Notes under the pieces: model-generated
The model's database searches: none
Told to the model about the DNA's origin: nothing
What the model saw: the letters and a program-made list of their open reading frames with translations, nothing else
Translations under genes and position numbers: made by a program
Shown here: piece after piece, positions 1-8,563 of the stretch
How the letters are laid out: each line of letters starts with the position of its first letter
How positions within the stretch are numbered: the first letter of the stretch is position 1
From: Burkholderia sp. Leaf177
GTDB taxonomy: Bacteria; Pseudomonadota; Gammaproteobacteria; Burkholderiales; Burkholderiaceae
Direction of reading: 5' to 3'
Length of the DNA stretch: 64,000 nucleotides
NCBI RefSeq assembly: GCF_001424345.1
Contig: NZ_LMPF01000024.1
Location: forward strand, 380,498 to 444,497

Positions 1-507
1 ACCGGCGAGCGCATCTTCCCGCGATATCCGATGCGTCCCGCGCGTGGTTTCCAGCGACCCGTTCTGATCGTCGACATCGACAAGCGGGAAATTCACCGCG
101 AGCTGAAACGACGGCGTTTCTGGGAAGTCATCGAACAACGGCGGTGTATCGCGATGCCAGTCCTGGAAATCGGAACCGCGCACGGGGGTATCGGTGGCGA
201 GTTGGCACATGACAGGATCCGGCCCGGCAATCCGTTCAACGATGCCAAGCACGTCGTCATCGCAAAAAATGGCGGGATCGGCGAACTCGCCTTCGAACGG
301 CAGCGTGACGTAATACCGCCCCGGCCCACGATTGCCGCTGCCGCCTTTTTCGCGCGCTTCGTCCACGTGCGGCGTGAAAAGCGGCTCGAATGCCGCGCGC
401 CACGCTTCGAGCGTTGCGCGCGGAAAGTGATCGGGTAACAGCACAAAACCGTCGCGCTCGAAATCTTCCGCAAGCGCGTTACGCGCGCGCTCGTCGTAGC
501 GGGCCAT
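1..507 (-). CDS. Phytanoyl-CoA dioxygenase (PhyH) family protein, truncated by the window edge
   Basis: The frame is open from an ATG at 507 to the left edge, giving 169 N-terminal residues; the stop lies outside the window. The protein begins MARYDERARNAL and contains WHRDT near residue 127. That is the HxD pair which, in PhyH-type Fe(II)/2-oxoglutarate oxygenases, supplies two of the three iron ligands; the distal His is not in view. The start is supported by a GGAGAC element seven bases upstream. Family members hydroxylate small metabolites or lipids and the substrate cannot be predicted here. It is divergent from the LacI regulator at 746, with 238 bp between them. The family call is fairly sure, the substrate unknown. 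Confidence 0.8.
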   Translation of the reverse strand, partial: MARYDERARNALAEDFERDGFVLLPDHFPRATLEAWRAAFEPLFTPHVDEAREKGGSGNRGPGRYYVTLPFEGEFADPAIFCDDDVLGIVERIAGPDPVMCQLATDTPVRGSDFQDWHRDTPPLFDDFPETPSFQLAVNFPLVDVDDQNGSLETTRGTHRISREDALAG

Positions 508-622
508 CGTCGTCTCCTTGAGTTTCGCCGCGTCATAGGGGCGCGGTCGGCGCGCATGGCTGACCTTTCGGCTACTGTACGCACGCCCCGAGAATCGCAC
601 GATCGACGCATTCGAGTCAATA

Positions 623-635
623 TTATTAGTAATAA
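623..635. promoter_or_regulatory. Candidate LacI-type operator (13-bp inverted repeat)
   Basis: TTATTA-G-TAATAA is a perfect 6-bp inverted repeat around one central base, standing out in an otherwise GC-rich intergenic region between the PhyH gene and the LacI gene. A related AT-rich palindrome, TAATATTA, lies at 1819-1826 just before the ABC operon promoter. LacI-family proteins usually bind such short dyads, so autoregulation is plausible. Binding is inference. Confidence 0.4.
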
Positions 636-745
636 CACTTAGACGCCCTTTATTTCGCCTAAAACCATGCCTACCAATGGTTTCGGAGCGTTGCTCGCGG
701 GAAATATTAATGCTACCTTTTGCGGCATCCAGGGACCGCTTCAAC

Positions 746-1834
746 ATGAAAAAATCCACGCAACGCCGCCCGACGATGACGGACATCGCGAAGCTGACAG
801 GCGTCTCGCAATCGACCGTTTCGCTCGTGCTGAACAACGCGACCAGCGCGAAGTTTTCCGACGCCACGCGCAACAAGGTGCTGAAGGCGGCGCAAGATCT
901 CGGCTACCGCATGACAACGCGCGAGCCGCTCGACGCCACGGTCACGGCGGAAGAAAAGAACCTGATTGTTTATCTCGCCGATGAAATCTCGACGAGTCCG
1001 CACCCTGTAGTCAACATCGACGGCGCGCGCGATACGGCGTTCGCAAACGGCCGGATGCTCGCGGTTTATTCAACGCACGGCAATGCCGAAATCGAGCAGC
1101 AGGTCCTCGACGCGACGCTGACAAACCCGAACGTGCTCGGCGTGATCTACGCGACGGTGTACACGCGAAAAGTAAGCTTGCCGGCGGCGTTATCGAAGGT
1201 GCCGACCGTGCTGCTGAACTGCTACACAAGCGATACCGAGCTTTCATCGGTGGTTCCGGCCGAGGTGGCGGGCGGCCATGTGGCAACCGATTATTTGCTC
1301 AACGCGGGGCACAGAAGGATCGGCTATGTGAACGGCGAACCGTGGCAGGACGCGGCGCGCGACCGGCTGAAAGGGTATCGGATGGCGCTCTCCACGGCGG
1401 ACTTGCCGTTCGCGCCGGAACTGGTGCGCGAAGGCGACTGGAGTTCCGGCTCGGGCTTCGAACAGACGCTCTCGCTGATGCGCGAACCGAACCCGCCCAC
1501 GGCCATTTTCTGCGCGAACGACCTGATGGCGCTCGGTGCAATCGAGGCGCTCAAGCAACTCGGCTTACGCGTTCCGGAAGACGTTTCCATACTCGGCTAC
1601 GACGACCAGGAAATCGCACGCCACACGCATCCGCCGCTTTCCACGGTCGTCTTGCCCAACTACGAACTCGGCCGATGGGCGGTCGAAACGTTATTGCAGG
1701 AAGAGCACAACCGCGCCGCGGGCGCACCGGTTCGAAGACGTGTTGTGAAGCTCGATGGACCGTTGGTGGAACGCGCGTCAGTAAGGGTATTCACCGAAGC
1801 AAAACAGCCCGCAATTAATAATATTAGCGATTGA
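746..1834 (+). CDS. LacI-family transcriptional regulator of the adjacent sugar importer
   Basis: This 363-residue protein has an N-terminal LacI helix-turn-helix at about residues 11-30 (MTDIAKLTGVSQSTVSLVLN), followed by a periplasmic-binding-protein-like effector domain to the end. The effector domain includes FCANDLMALGAIEALK and VSILGYDD, typical of LacI/GalR proteins. I chose the ATG at 746 because AGGGA lies upstream at 731-735 and the HTH then starts at the usual distance; an in-frame ATG exists at 677 without a good ribosome site. The gene stops only 135 bp before the binding-protein gene of a galactofuranose-type importer, so it most likely represses that operon in response to the imported sugar. 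The exact inducer is inference. Confidence 0.88.
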   Translation: MKKSTQRRPTMTDIAKLTGVSQSTVSLVLNNATSAKFSDATRNKVLKAAQDLGYRMTTREPLDATVTAEEKNLIVYLADEISTSPHPVVNIDGARDTAFANGRMLAVYSTHGNAEIEQQVLDATLTNPNVLGVIYATVYTRKVSLPAALSKVPTVLLNCYTSDTELSSVVPAEVAGGHVATDYLLNAGHRRIGYVNGEPWQDAARDRLKGYRMALSTADLPFAPELVREGDWSSGSGFEQTLSLMREPNPPTAIFCANDLMALGAIEALKQLGLRVPEDVSILGYDDQEIARHTHPPLSTVVLPNYELGRWAVETLLQEEHNRAAGAPVRRRVVKLDGPLVERASVRVFTEAKQPAINNISD

Positions 1835-1860
1835 CCAATAATAAAACGCGGTGGAATAAT
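1819..1860 (+). promoter_or_regulatory. Candidate sigma-70 promoter with overlapping palindrome for the ytfQRT-yjfF operon
   Basis: TTGACC at 1831-1836 is followed after 18 bp by AATAAT at 1855-1860, a reasonable -35/-10 pair. The palindrome TAATATTA at 1819-1826 sits immediately upstream and overlaps the end of the LacI gene. The layout fits repression of the importer operon that starts at 1969. It was found by eye only. Confidence 0.4.
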
Positions 1861-1968
1861 CGTCGCACTTCGACTTTTTGAGACGGAGCGAGCAAGACGC
1901 AAAAAAGAACACGACACAGCAGGACCGAAGCACTTAAAAAAGCAAGACCATCCATACCGGAGGAAGAC

Positions 1969-2982
1969 ATGCTGTCGCTTGAAAACTTGAAAACATGCAA
2001 GACCCCGTTCCGCGTGCTCGCCACGTCCGTGCTCGCACTGTCGATGGCGGCAGCATTCGGCGTCGCTCACGCCGACGACTCTCCCCTACCCAAGCTGGCG
2101 ACCAAAAAACCGCTGCGCGTCGGTTTTGCGCAGACCGAAAGTAACAACCCGTGGCGTCTTGCCGAAACCAAGAGCTTCAAGGACGTCGCCGCGAAGTGCG
2201 GCTGGCAGATGGTCATGACCGACGCCAACAGCTCGGCATCGAAACAAGTCGCCGATATCCAAAGCATGATCGCGCAGCACGTCGATCTGATCGTGTTCCC
2301 GCCGCGTGAAGAAAAACCGCTGGCGCCTATCGTCTTGCAAGCGAAGAAAGCGGGCATTCCCGTGATCCTGGTCGACCGCGACGTGGATCAGTCCGTGGCG
2401 AAGGCGGGCCGCGACTACATCACGTTCATTGGTTCGGACTTCATCAATCAAGGTCAACGCGCCGCCGACTGGCTCGTGAAGGCGACGGGCGGCAAGGGCA
2501 AGATCATCGAACTGGAAGGATCGACGGGCGCGTCCGCCGCGAACGATCGCAAGAAAGGTTTTGATGACGTGATCGCGAAGAATCCGGGCCTGCAGATCAT
2601 TGCGTCGCAAAGCGGCGATTTCGCGCGCGACAAGGGCCGGCAAGTCATGGAAACGCTGCTTCAGGCGCATCCCGATGTGACCGCCGTCTACGCGCACAAC
2701 GACGAAATGGCGCTCGGCGCGATCGCGGCGATCAAGGCGGCTGGCAAGCAGCCGGGCAAGGACATCACACTTGTGACCATCGACGGAACGAAGGGCGGCA
2801 TGGACGCCATCGCGGCCGGCGAACTCGGCGCGAGCGTGCAGTCGAGCCCGTTCTTCGGCCCGCTCGCGTGTGACGTTGCGCAGAAATTCGCGAAGGGCGA
2901 AACCATCCCGCCGTGGGTGAAAGTCTCCGACCGCTTCTACGACAAGAGCAACGTCGCGCAGAGCATGCAGTACGGCTACTAA
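1969..2982 (+). CDS. ytfQ: Sugar ABC transporter substrate-binding protein, galactofuranose (YtfQ) type
   Basis: This 337-residue periplasmic binding protein has a signal peptide ending about residue 35 (GVAHA-DD). The mature part is a type I sugar-binding fold of the RbsB/YtfQ group. Stretches such as QTESNNPWRLAET, GASAANDRKKGF, QSGDFARDKG and VYAHNDEMALGAI match the arrangement I recall for E. coli YtfQ, which binds galactofuranose. A strong GGAGGA site precedes the ATG. Downstream are one double ATPase and two permease genes, the same composition as ytfQRT-yjfF. I infer import of a furanose-type or related sugar. Substrate identity in this organism is unproven. Confidence 0.88.
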   Translation: MLSLENLKTCKTPFRVLATSVLALSMAAAFGVAHADDSPLPKLATKKPLRVGFAQTESNNPWRLAETKSFKDVAAKCGWQMVMTDANSSASKQVADIQSMIAQHVDLIVFPPREEKPLAPIVLQAKKAGIPVILVDRDVDQSVAKAGRDYITFIGSDFINQGQRAADWLVKATGGKGKIIELEGSTGASAANDRKKGFDDVIAKNPGLQIIASQSGDFARDKGRQVMETLLQAHPDVTAVYAHNDEMALGAIAAIKAAGKQPGKDITLVTIDGTKGGMDAIAAGELGASVQSSPFFGPLACDVAQKFAKGETIPPWVKVSDRFYDKSNVAQSMQYGY

Positions 2983-2992
2983 GCGGCTAGTG

Positions 2993-3024
2993 AGCGGCTG
3001 ATCGGCTGATCGGCTGATCGGCTG
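2993..3024. repeat. Short tandem repeat (8-bp unit, about four copies)
   Basis: The unit ATCGGCTG occurs three times in a row at 3001-3024, preceded by the near copy AGCGGCTG at 2993-3000. It lies in the gap between the binding-protein gene and the ATPase gene. Such short repeats arise by replication slippage and may vary between strains; an effect on operon mRNA is possible but not shown. Confidence 0.85.
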
Positions 3025-3141
3025 AAAAGCCCGCTGTAAAGAGCAACGAAGGTGTTCGAAGCGGCGCGCCCGGTCTTTCGCCGGCCGTCGCTTCTTTTGT
3101 ATCCGGCGAACCCATTCAGTTCGCCCGAGGAGACGCATTCC

Positions 3142-4713
3142 ATGAACACGCCAACTCAAGCGCCGCTGCTGGAGATGCAGGACATCGATATCAGCTTCGG
3201 CGGCGTGGCCGCGCTGCGGCACGCGCGGCTTTCGGTGCGCGCGGGAGAAGTGCATGCGCTGATCGGGCAGAACGGCGCGGGGAAATCGACGCTCATCAAG
3301 ATCCTGACGGGCGCTTACCGGCGCACGGGCGGCACGATTCGTTTCGATGGCCGCGAAGCCGATTTCCGCACGCCGAAAGAGGCACGCGAAGCCGGTATCA
3401 GCACGATTTATCAGGAGATCAACCTCGTTCCATTCCGCTCGATTGCCGAGAACATCTTTCTCGGCCGTGAGCCGCGACGTCTTGGTTTGATCGACTGGAA
3501 GACGATTCACCGGCGCGCGCAGGAATTGCTCGATTCGTTTGGCTTGCAAATCGATGTCAGCAAACCCGTGCGCGAATTTTCCACGGCGATTCAGCAAATG
3601 GTGGCGTTGGCGCGGGCGGTATCGTCGGAAGCGAAAATGGTCATCATGGACGAATCCACGTCTTCCCTCGATGAACGCGAAGTCGAGCTTTTATTCAGCG
3701 TGGTGCGGCGTTTGCGCGACGACGGCCGCGCGGTGATTTTCGTGTCGCACCGGCTGGACGAGTTGTATGCATTGTGCGACCGCGTGACCGTCATGCGCGA
3801 TGGACAAACCGTCGCCGAAAGTCCCATGGCCGCGCTCGACAAACTGCAACTCGTCACCACGATGCTCGGCCGCACGCTCGCCGCCGTGGTGCAGGAGGAC
3901 AGCGCCGTGAAGGAGGCGAATCTCGCGAAACGCGGCACGACCGCCATCAGCGCGAAGAACATCGGCGCGGGCGCGAAGGTGACGGACGTGTCGCTCGACG
4001 TCCACGCGGGCGAAGCCGTGGGCCTCGCCGGTTTGCTCGGCTCGGGCCGCACGGAAACCATGCGCTTGATGTTCGGCGCGGATTCGGCTGAGCGCGGCTC
4101 GCTTTCCATCGATGGAAAAGCGGTGAACTTCAAGTCGCCGCAAGATGCGATCGCGCGTGGTATCGCGTATTTGACGGAGGATCGCAAAGGCGATGGCATC
4201 GTGCCGGAGCTGTCCGTGCGCGACAACCTCACGCTCGTTTGCCTGCGCACGCTGACGAAACATGGCGTGGTCGATGTCGCGAAGCAACGCGCGATCGTGG
4301 ACAGGTTCATTGAATCGTTGGGGATCAAATTGCGTTCGCCGGACCAGCCGATTCGCGAGTTATCGGGCGGCAACCAGCAGAAGGTTTTGCTCGCACGATG
4401 GCTGGCGACGAATCCATCCCTGTTGCTGCTCGATGAACCCACGCGCGGTATCGACGTTGGCGCGAAAGCCGATGTCGCCAAGATCATCCGCGAGTTGCGC
4501 GACTCGGGGCTGGCGGTGTTGCTGTCGGCGTCGGAACTGGAAGAACTGACAGCGGTGGCCGATCGCGCGGTCGTGATCCGCGATGGCAAGACCGTCGCCG
4601 AACTCGACGGCGCGCGCATGAGCGAGGCGTCGATCATGGACGCGATCGCGTACGGATCAGGTGAAGAATCGGCGCTGGCGGAAGCCGTCGATGCCAAAGA
4701 AGGTCAGCCATGA
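3142..4713 (+). CDS. ytfR: Sugar ABC transporter ATP-binding protein with two nucleotide-binding domains (YtfR type)
   Basis: This 523-residue protein has two ABC domains in tandem, as in RbsA, MglA and YtfR. The first has Walker A GQNGAGKST at about residues 42-50 and a Walker B ending MDESTSSLD; its signature is weak (FSTAIQQ). The second has the usual degenerate P-loop (GLLGSGRTE), a good signature (LSGGNQQK) and Walker B LLLLDEPTRGID. The ATG at 3142 follows GAGGAGA. The stop overlaps the next start in ATGA, indicating translational coupling with the first permease gene. It powers import by the two permeases that follow. The family call is very secure; the galactofuranose assignment rests on the whole operon. 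Confidence 0.9.
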   Translation: MNTPTQAPLLEMQDIDISFGGVAALRHARLSVRAGEVHALIGQNGAGKSTLIKILTGAYRRTGGTIRFDGREADFRTPKEAREAGISTIYQEINLVPFRSIAENIFLGREPRRLGLIDWKTIHRRAQELLDSFGLQIDVSKPVREFSTAIQQMVALARAVSSEAKMVIMDESTSSLDEREVELLFSVVRRLRDDGRAVIFVSHRLDELYALCDRVTVMRDGQTVAESPMAALDKLQLVTTMLGRTLAAVVQEDSAVKEANLAKRGTTAISAKNIGAGAKVTDVSLDVHAGEAVGLAGLLGSGRTETMRLMFGADSAERGSLSIDGKAVNFKSPQDAIARGIAYLTEDRKGDGIVPELSVRDNLTLVCLRTLTKHGVVDVAKQRAIVDRFIESLGIKLRSPDQPIRELSGGNQQKVLLARWLATNPSLLLLDEPTRGIDVGAKADVAKIIRELRDSGLAVLLSASELEELTAVADRAVVIRDGKTVAELDGARMSEASIMDAIAYGSGEESALAEAVDAKEGQP

Positions 4714-5705
4714 ACCAGAAAACTCAACCGGCAGCGGCGGCGCCCGTGGGACAAAACGTGCCGGGCGCGGCGAAGAAGAAATATCGCATCACGATCCAGC
4801 GCGAGATTGCCGTCCTGCTCGCCATGATCGTGTTCAACCTGCTTTTCACGCAGCATTTCTGGTCGCTGCAAACCTTCAACGTCAACCTGACGCAAGTCGT
4901 GACGATCGTGATTGTCGGCATTGGCATGACGCTGGTCGTGGCAACGGGCGGGATCGATTTATCGGTGGGTGCTTCAATGGCAATCGCCGGATCGCTCGCG
5001 CCGATGATCTTCATGAATATCGCCGGGCCATTCGGCATTGCGTTGGCGTTCGTGCTGCCCGTTCTCGCCGCCGCGCTGTGCGGCGTCTTCAACGGTTTCC
5101 TCGTGACGAGGCTCTCCGTGCAGCCGATTGTCGCAACGTTGGTGCTGTTTATCGCGGGGCGCGGCATTGCGCAGGTTTTCACCGATGGCAGCCTGCAAGC
5201 CTTCAATAATCCCGCGTTCCAGTGGATCGCCTTGGGACGCGTGGCAGGCGTGCCCGCGCAAGTATTCCTGATGCTTTTGCTCGTCGCGATCTTCGCGTGG
5301 ATCGTGCGCAAGACCTTGTTCGGTCAATACTTGCTCGTGACCGGCGGCAACGAACAGGCTGCGTATCTGAGCGGCATTCCCACCACGCGCGTGAAGATGA
5401 TCGCGTACACGTTGTGCGCGGCGCTGGCCGGACTTGCCGGACTGATCTCGATCTCGGTGAATTCATCGTCCGATGCCAACGTGATCGGCCTCGGTTCCGA
5501 ACTCGATGCCATCGCCGCGGTCGCCGTCGGCGGCACGGCGCTGACGGGCGGCAAGGCGTACATAGTCGGAACGCTGATTGGCGCGCTGATCATCCAGTTG
5601 CTCCGATACACGCTGCTCGCCCACGGCATCCCCGACGCGGCCGCGCTGGTCGTGAAGGCGGGCATCATCATCGCGGCGGTTTATGTGCAGCGGCGCCAGC
5701 GCTAA
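4710..5705 (+). CDS. ytfT: Sugar ABC transporter permease, YtfT type
   Basis: This 331-residue inner-membrane permease belongs to the BPD_transp_2 (RbsC-like) family and has about nine hydrophobic segments. The typical motif ATGGIDLSVG occurs near residue 87, and GGTALTGGKA near 272. The start overlaps the ATPase stop by four bases. The next gene encodes a second, shorter RbsC-like permease. A pair of different permeases is unusual for ribose-type systems but is exactly the YtfT/YjfF arrangement, so the two probably form a heterodimeric channel. Confidence 0.87.
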   Translation: MNQKTQPAAAAPVGQNVPGAAKKKYRITIQREIAVLLAMIVFNLLFTQHFWSLQTFNVNLTQVVTIVIVGIGMTLVVATGGIDLSVGASMAIAGSLAPMIFMNIAGPFGIALAFVLPVLAAALCGVFNGFLVTRLSVQPIVATLVLFIAGRGIAQVFTDGSLQAFNNPAFQWIALGRVAGVPAQVFLMLLLVAIFAWIVRKTLFGQYLLVTGGNEQAAYLSGIPTTRVKMIAYTLCAALAGLAGLISISVNSSSDANVIGLGSELDAIAAVAVGGTALTGGKAYIVGTLIGALIIQLLRYTLLAHGIPDAAALVVKAGIIIAAVYVQRRQR

Positions 5706-5720
5706 GAGGCATCGATCGAT

Positions 5721-6683
5721 ATGAAAAAGAACCTTCCCATTCTGCTGGCACTCGCGGCGCTTCTGGTCTTCGGCGTGACGCGATACGACCACTTCGCATC
5801 CGCCTACAACATCACCTCCTTCTGGCGATACAACTCCATGTTCGCGCTGATATCCGTGGGCATGGCTTTTGTGATCATCACGGGCGGTATCGACTTGTCG
5901 GTGGGCGCGGTGGCTGCGCTGGCGAGCGTGGTTGCGGCGCTGGCGAGTTCGCATGGCGGCGTGGCTGCCGTGCTGGCCGGCGCGGGCGCTGGGCTCGCGG
6001 TCGGCGTGTTGAATGGCCTCGTGATCACGCATATGCGGATCTTGCCGTTCATCGTGACGCTCGCGACGAGCCTCGGCGCGCACGGCATGGCGCTGTTGCT
6101 CGGGCATAACGACGCGGTATCGATTGCTGCGGCCGCCGATTCCAGTTTCGCCAACTTCGGCCAGGGCGATTTGTTCGGCTTGCCGATTCCGGGGATTGTG
6201 GCCGCCGTGGCCGCGGTTTTAGGTTGGCTCGCGCTGCGAAGCACGCGCTTCGGACGCCACGCATTGGCGATTGGCGGCAGCGAGGAAGCGTCACGTCTGA
6301 TGGGTTTGAACGTCGACCGGACGCTGGTTGCGGTCTATGCGCTGAGTGGATTGCTCGCGGGATTGGCCGGCGCAATCCTGGCCGCGCAATTCGGTGCGGG
6401 ACAGCCGAACGAAGGCATCGGCTGGGAATTGTTCGCGATATCCGCGGTGGTGCTGGGCGGAACCTTGCTGACCGGCGGACAGGGATCGATTGCGATGACC
6501 ATCGCCGGCGTGGCCTTGCTCGGGCTCGTGTTCAACTTGCTGAACTTCGAGAACGGATTGGGTTTTATCAGCTTGTCGGCGTACTGGCAGTCGGTGATTC
6601 GCGGCGTGTTCCTGCTGCTCGTGATCGTGCTGCAGGCAAGGGTGCTGAAGAAACGCGTGACGGTGACGAAGCTTGCGCATTGA
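5721..6683 (+). CDS. yjfF: Sugar ABC transporter permease, YjfF type
   Basis: This 320-residue multi-pass RbsC-family permease has the motif ITGGIDLSVGAV near residue 54 and GGTLLTGGQGS near 251. It starts 15 bp after the first permease gene, with AGAGG upstream of the ATG. It is the last gene of the importer operon; no sugar kinase, mutase or dehydrogenase follows, so catabolic enzymes must be elsewhere. The functional partner is the 4710-5705 permease. Confidence 0.85.
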   Translation: MKKNLPILLALAALLVFGVTRYDHFASAYNITSFWRYNSMFALISVGMAFVIITGGIDLSVGAVAALASVVAALASSHGGVAAVLAGAGAGLAVGVLNGLVITHMRILPFIVTLATSLGAHGMALLLGHNDAVSIAAAADSSFANFGQGDLFGLPIPGIVAAVAAVLGWLALRSTRFGRHALAIGGSEEASRLMGLNVDRTLVAVYALSGLLAGLAGAILAAQFGAGQPNEGIGWELFAISAVVLGGTLLTGGQGSIAMTIAGVALLGLVFNLLNFENGLGFISLSAYWQSVIRGVFLLLVIVLQARVLKKRVTVTKLAH

Positions 6684-6810
6684 GATGACGGCGGTGGTTG
6701 CAGGGATGTTTCCACATCCTTCGCAGCTAGCTGCACAAGTTTTTCGACCGATTTGCTGTTACCCCGTCAGTGATCGCCGAGCCAGTTCTAACGCTCCGCA
6801 ATCACTGAGG

Positions 6811-7453
6811 TTACCGATCTGGCGAGGGTGTTTGGAAAAGCTTCCAACCCTCGTCACGCCGGGACAGGAATCGAATAATCGACTCGACCGTTCCCGTCTG
6901 AATCCGGTCGGAACAACGCAATTCGTAGGGGTGATCGTCGAAGGCAACGTTCGCCTCGAACATGCGTCCAACAAGCCATTTTAACGCGCGAATTTTTATT
7001 TCCCATGGCTTGTATCCAGCGAGCTTTAACTACGCCTGCGCCCGTTCTCGCGTATCGATCCGAGCATTCTTCGCTTCCACCGCCGCAACCGTTTCCATAA
7101 TCCAATCATTCGAATTTTGATAACGGGTGGAGTATGGACAGCCAACCAGACTGTAGTGACGGTCTTGTACGGACCGCAAAGCTTCAGCATTCTGAAAACG
7201 CGGCAGCAACCTGTCGCCGACTTCCTTGGGCGGACCGATGATGACGGGTCGTCAAGGAAGAAACTGGCCACGTCCTGATACCGCAAGTCGGAATCAGCGG
7301 TGCCACACGCGTTAAGCAAATGAACGATGTGCCAAAGAGCTTTCGCATCTCTCGATATATAAATCTCGCTTGGCTTTATTTCAGATTGTATTCAGACAGG
7401 TCTTGCCCCACACGTCCTAGCAAAGCGGAAATTCTGCGGAGCAAAATGCTAAC
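6811..7453 (-). pseudogene. Decayed DUF2145-family gene
   Basis: Reading the minus strand in shifting frames gives pieces in the order I recall for DUF2145 proteins. The pieces are RVGQDLSEYNLK, then WHIVHLLNACGTADSDLRY, then VASFFLDDP, then HYSLVGCPYSTRYQNSNDW, then LKLAGYKPWEIKIRALKW, then ANVAFDDHPYELRC. Joining them requires a stop after YNLK (TAA where TAC/Tyr is expected), a frame change before ISRDAK, another after FFLDDP, and an in-frame TAG at 7030-7032 where TGG/Trp would fit (RAQA*LKLAGYKP). The N-terminal signal region is not recognisable. The last 50 codons (6811-6963) remain open from an ATG, but with no good ribosome site. The family function is unknown to me. Codons still look coding, so decay is probably recent. 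Confidence 0.75.
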
Positions 7454-7510
7454 CGTTTTAAGTTAATTAATTCTTCGTTTAAGGCCAAGGCCGAAACACG
7501 GCTATCTTAT

Positions 7511-8251
7511 TTAATCGGACTGCATACTTTTTGGGACGACGTACCGTCCGTCACGGTGCTGAAGCACGACGCTCGTTCGGCGACCGGGTGAGTCTTTACT
7601 TGAGCAGTTTCCGTTCTTCAAAACATTTGTGCTTTCCTTCGACTTTTCAAGAATTTTGAGTGCCGCGTAGCCGTCCGCGCCTGCAGGGCCGACGTCAATC
7701 GCGCGGCTCGTGCTGTTGAATTCGCCCGAGCACCGGCCGTCCCATTCTCCCCCGCTTCTTTCGACTGTCAGGCGGTCAAGCACAGGCCTGAGCCTCTGCC
7801 CGTCAATAACGTATAAGCTCAGCGATGTTGTGTTGTATGGGTTGACACGCGACGATCCGGAATGGCTGATACGGACACCAAAGGCCCGGTTCTCGGGCAT
7901 CAACTGATAGCGCGCAGTGTCCAGCGAGATTCCGGACAAGCGCATCGCATCATAGGTAATCGCGGACGGTTGATAGGAATGCGCAATGATCGAACCGGAA
8001 TCGCTGTCTGCGACCAGGACTTCGAGATCGTAAGTGCCTGTGTCGGGATCCGAACCCTTGGCTGGCAAAGGCAATGCAGCAAGTGTTAGCGCAGGATTCG
8101 CCGGCCATAGTTTGCAGGTGGCGTATTCGCTAGCTAATGCGCGATTGGGGTGGAGTTTCTGCGTCCAGGTATTCAAAAATTCCTCGCATGCAGCGTTGGC
8201 GAGAATAGGGGTGAGCAGCATGAATGCTGCAACAAGAATTCTTGTTTTCAT
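7511..8251 (-). CDS. Exported protein of unknown function
   Basis: This 246-residue protein has a clear signal peptide at residues 1-20 (cleavage near ANA-AC). The mature chain has several Cys residues (CEEF, ATCKLW, GRCSGE, NGNCSSK) that could form disulfides. It carries alternating beta-type segments around YDLEVLVADSDSGSI and LSLYVIDGQRLRPVLDRL. I do not recognise a named family. The gene stands alone between the DUF2145 remnant and alkB; base composition is a little less GC-rich than its neighbours. It is likely periplasmic. No function is proposed. Confidence 0.7.
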   Translation of the reverse strand: MKTRILVAAFMLLTPILANAACEEFLNTWTQKLHPNRALASEYATCKLWPANPALTLAALPLPAKGSDPDTGTYDLEVLVADSDSGSIIAHSYQPSAITYDAMRLSGISLDTARYQLMPENRAFGVRISHSGSSRVNPYNTTSLSLYVIDGQRLRPVLDRLTVERSGGEWDGRCSGEFNSTSRAIDVGPAGADGYAALKILEKSKESTNVLKNGNCSSKDSPGRRTSVVLQHRDGRYVVPKSMQSD

Positions 8252-8563
8252 CTGAATTTGCGTCGTCTTGTGTGTGGATGAAAAAGCATGGGTGCAGATC
8301 GAGTTAATAACTCTTCTAAACTCTTACCGAGTATCAAGGATATCTAACGTATTTATCCAGAGAGCAATTGTCAAGATTTGTAGCTACATCCTTTCAACGA
8401 CGAAATAACGCGTTCCCGATCGCTGGTATTGAAGTCGGTTGCGTTGCGTCTTCGGAGCGATTAAGAAAGCAGCTGCCACAGGTTGCAGAGCAGGTTCAAA
8501 CCGCAATTGCGTAATCTGCTAAGTTATCGAAAAGACCCGTATTCCAAAGCCGAAACCACTTCC
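8252..8563. other. Intergenic region without a recognisable gene
   Basis: This 312-bp divergent region lies between the exported-protein gene at 7511-8251 and alkB. It is more AT-rich than its surroundings and must hold promoters for both genes. I see no convincing coding frame, hairpin or operator. An in-frame ATG for alkB at 8483 gives a less plausible N-terminus. Confidence 0.6.

Noticed and set aside
2086..3597. 503-codon antisense frame over the ytfQ gene
   Set aside because: It crosses both the binding-protein gene and the ATPase gene on the opposite strand and has no recognisable domain.
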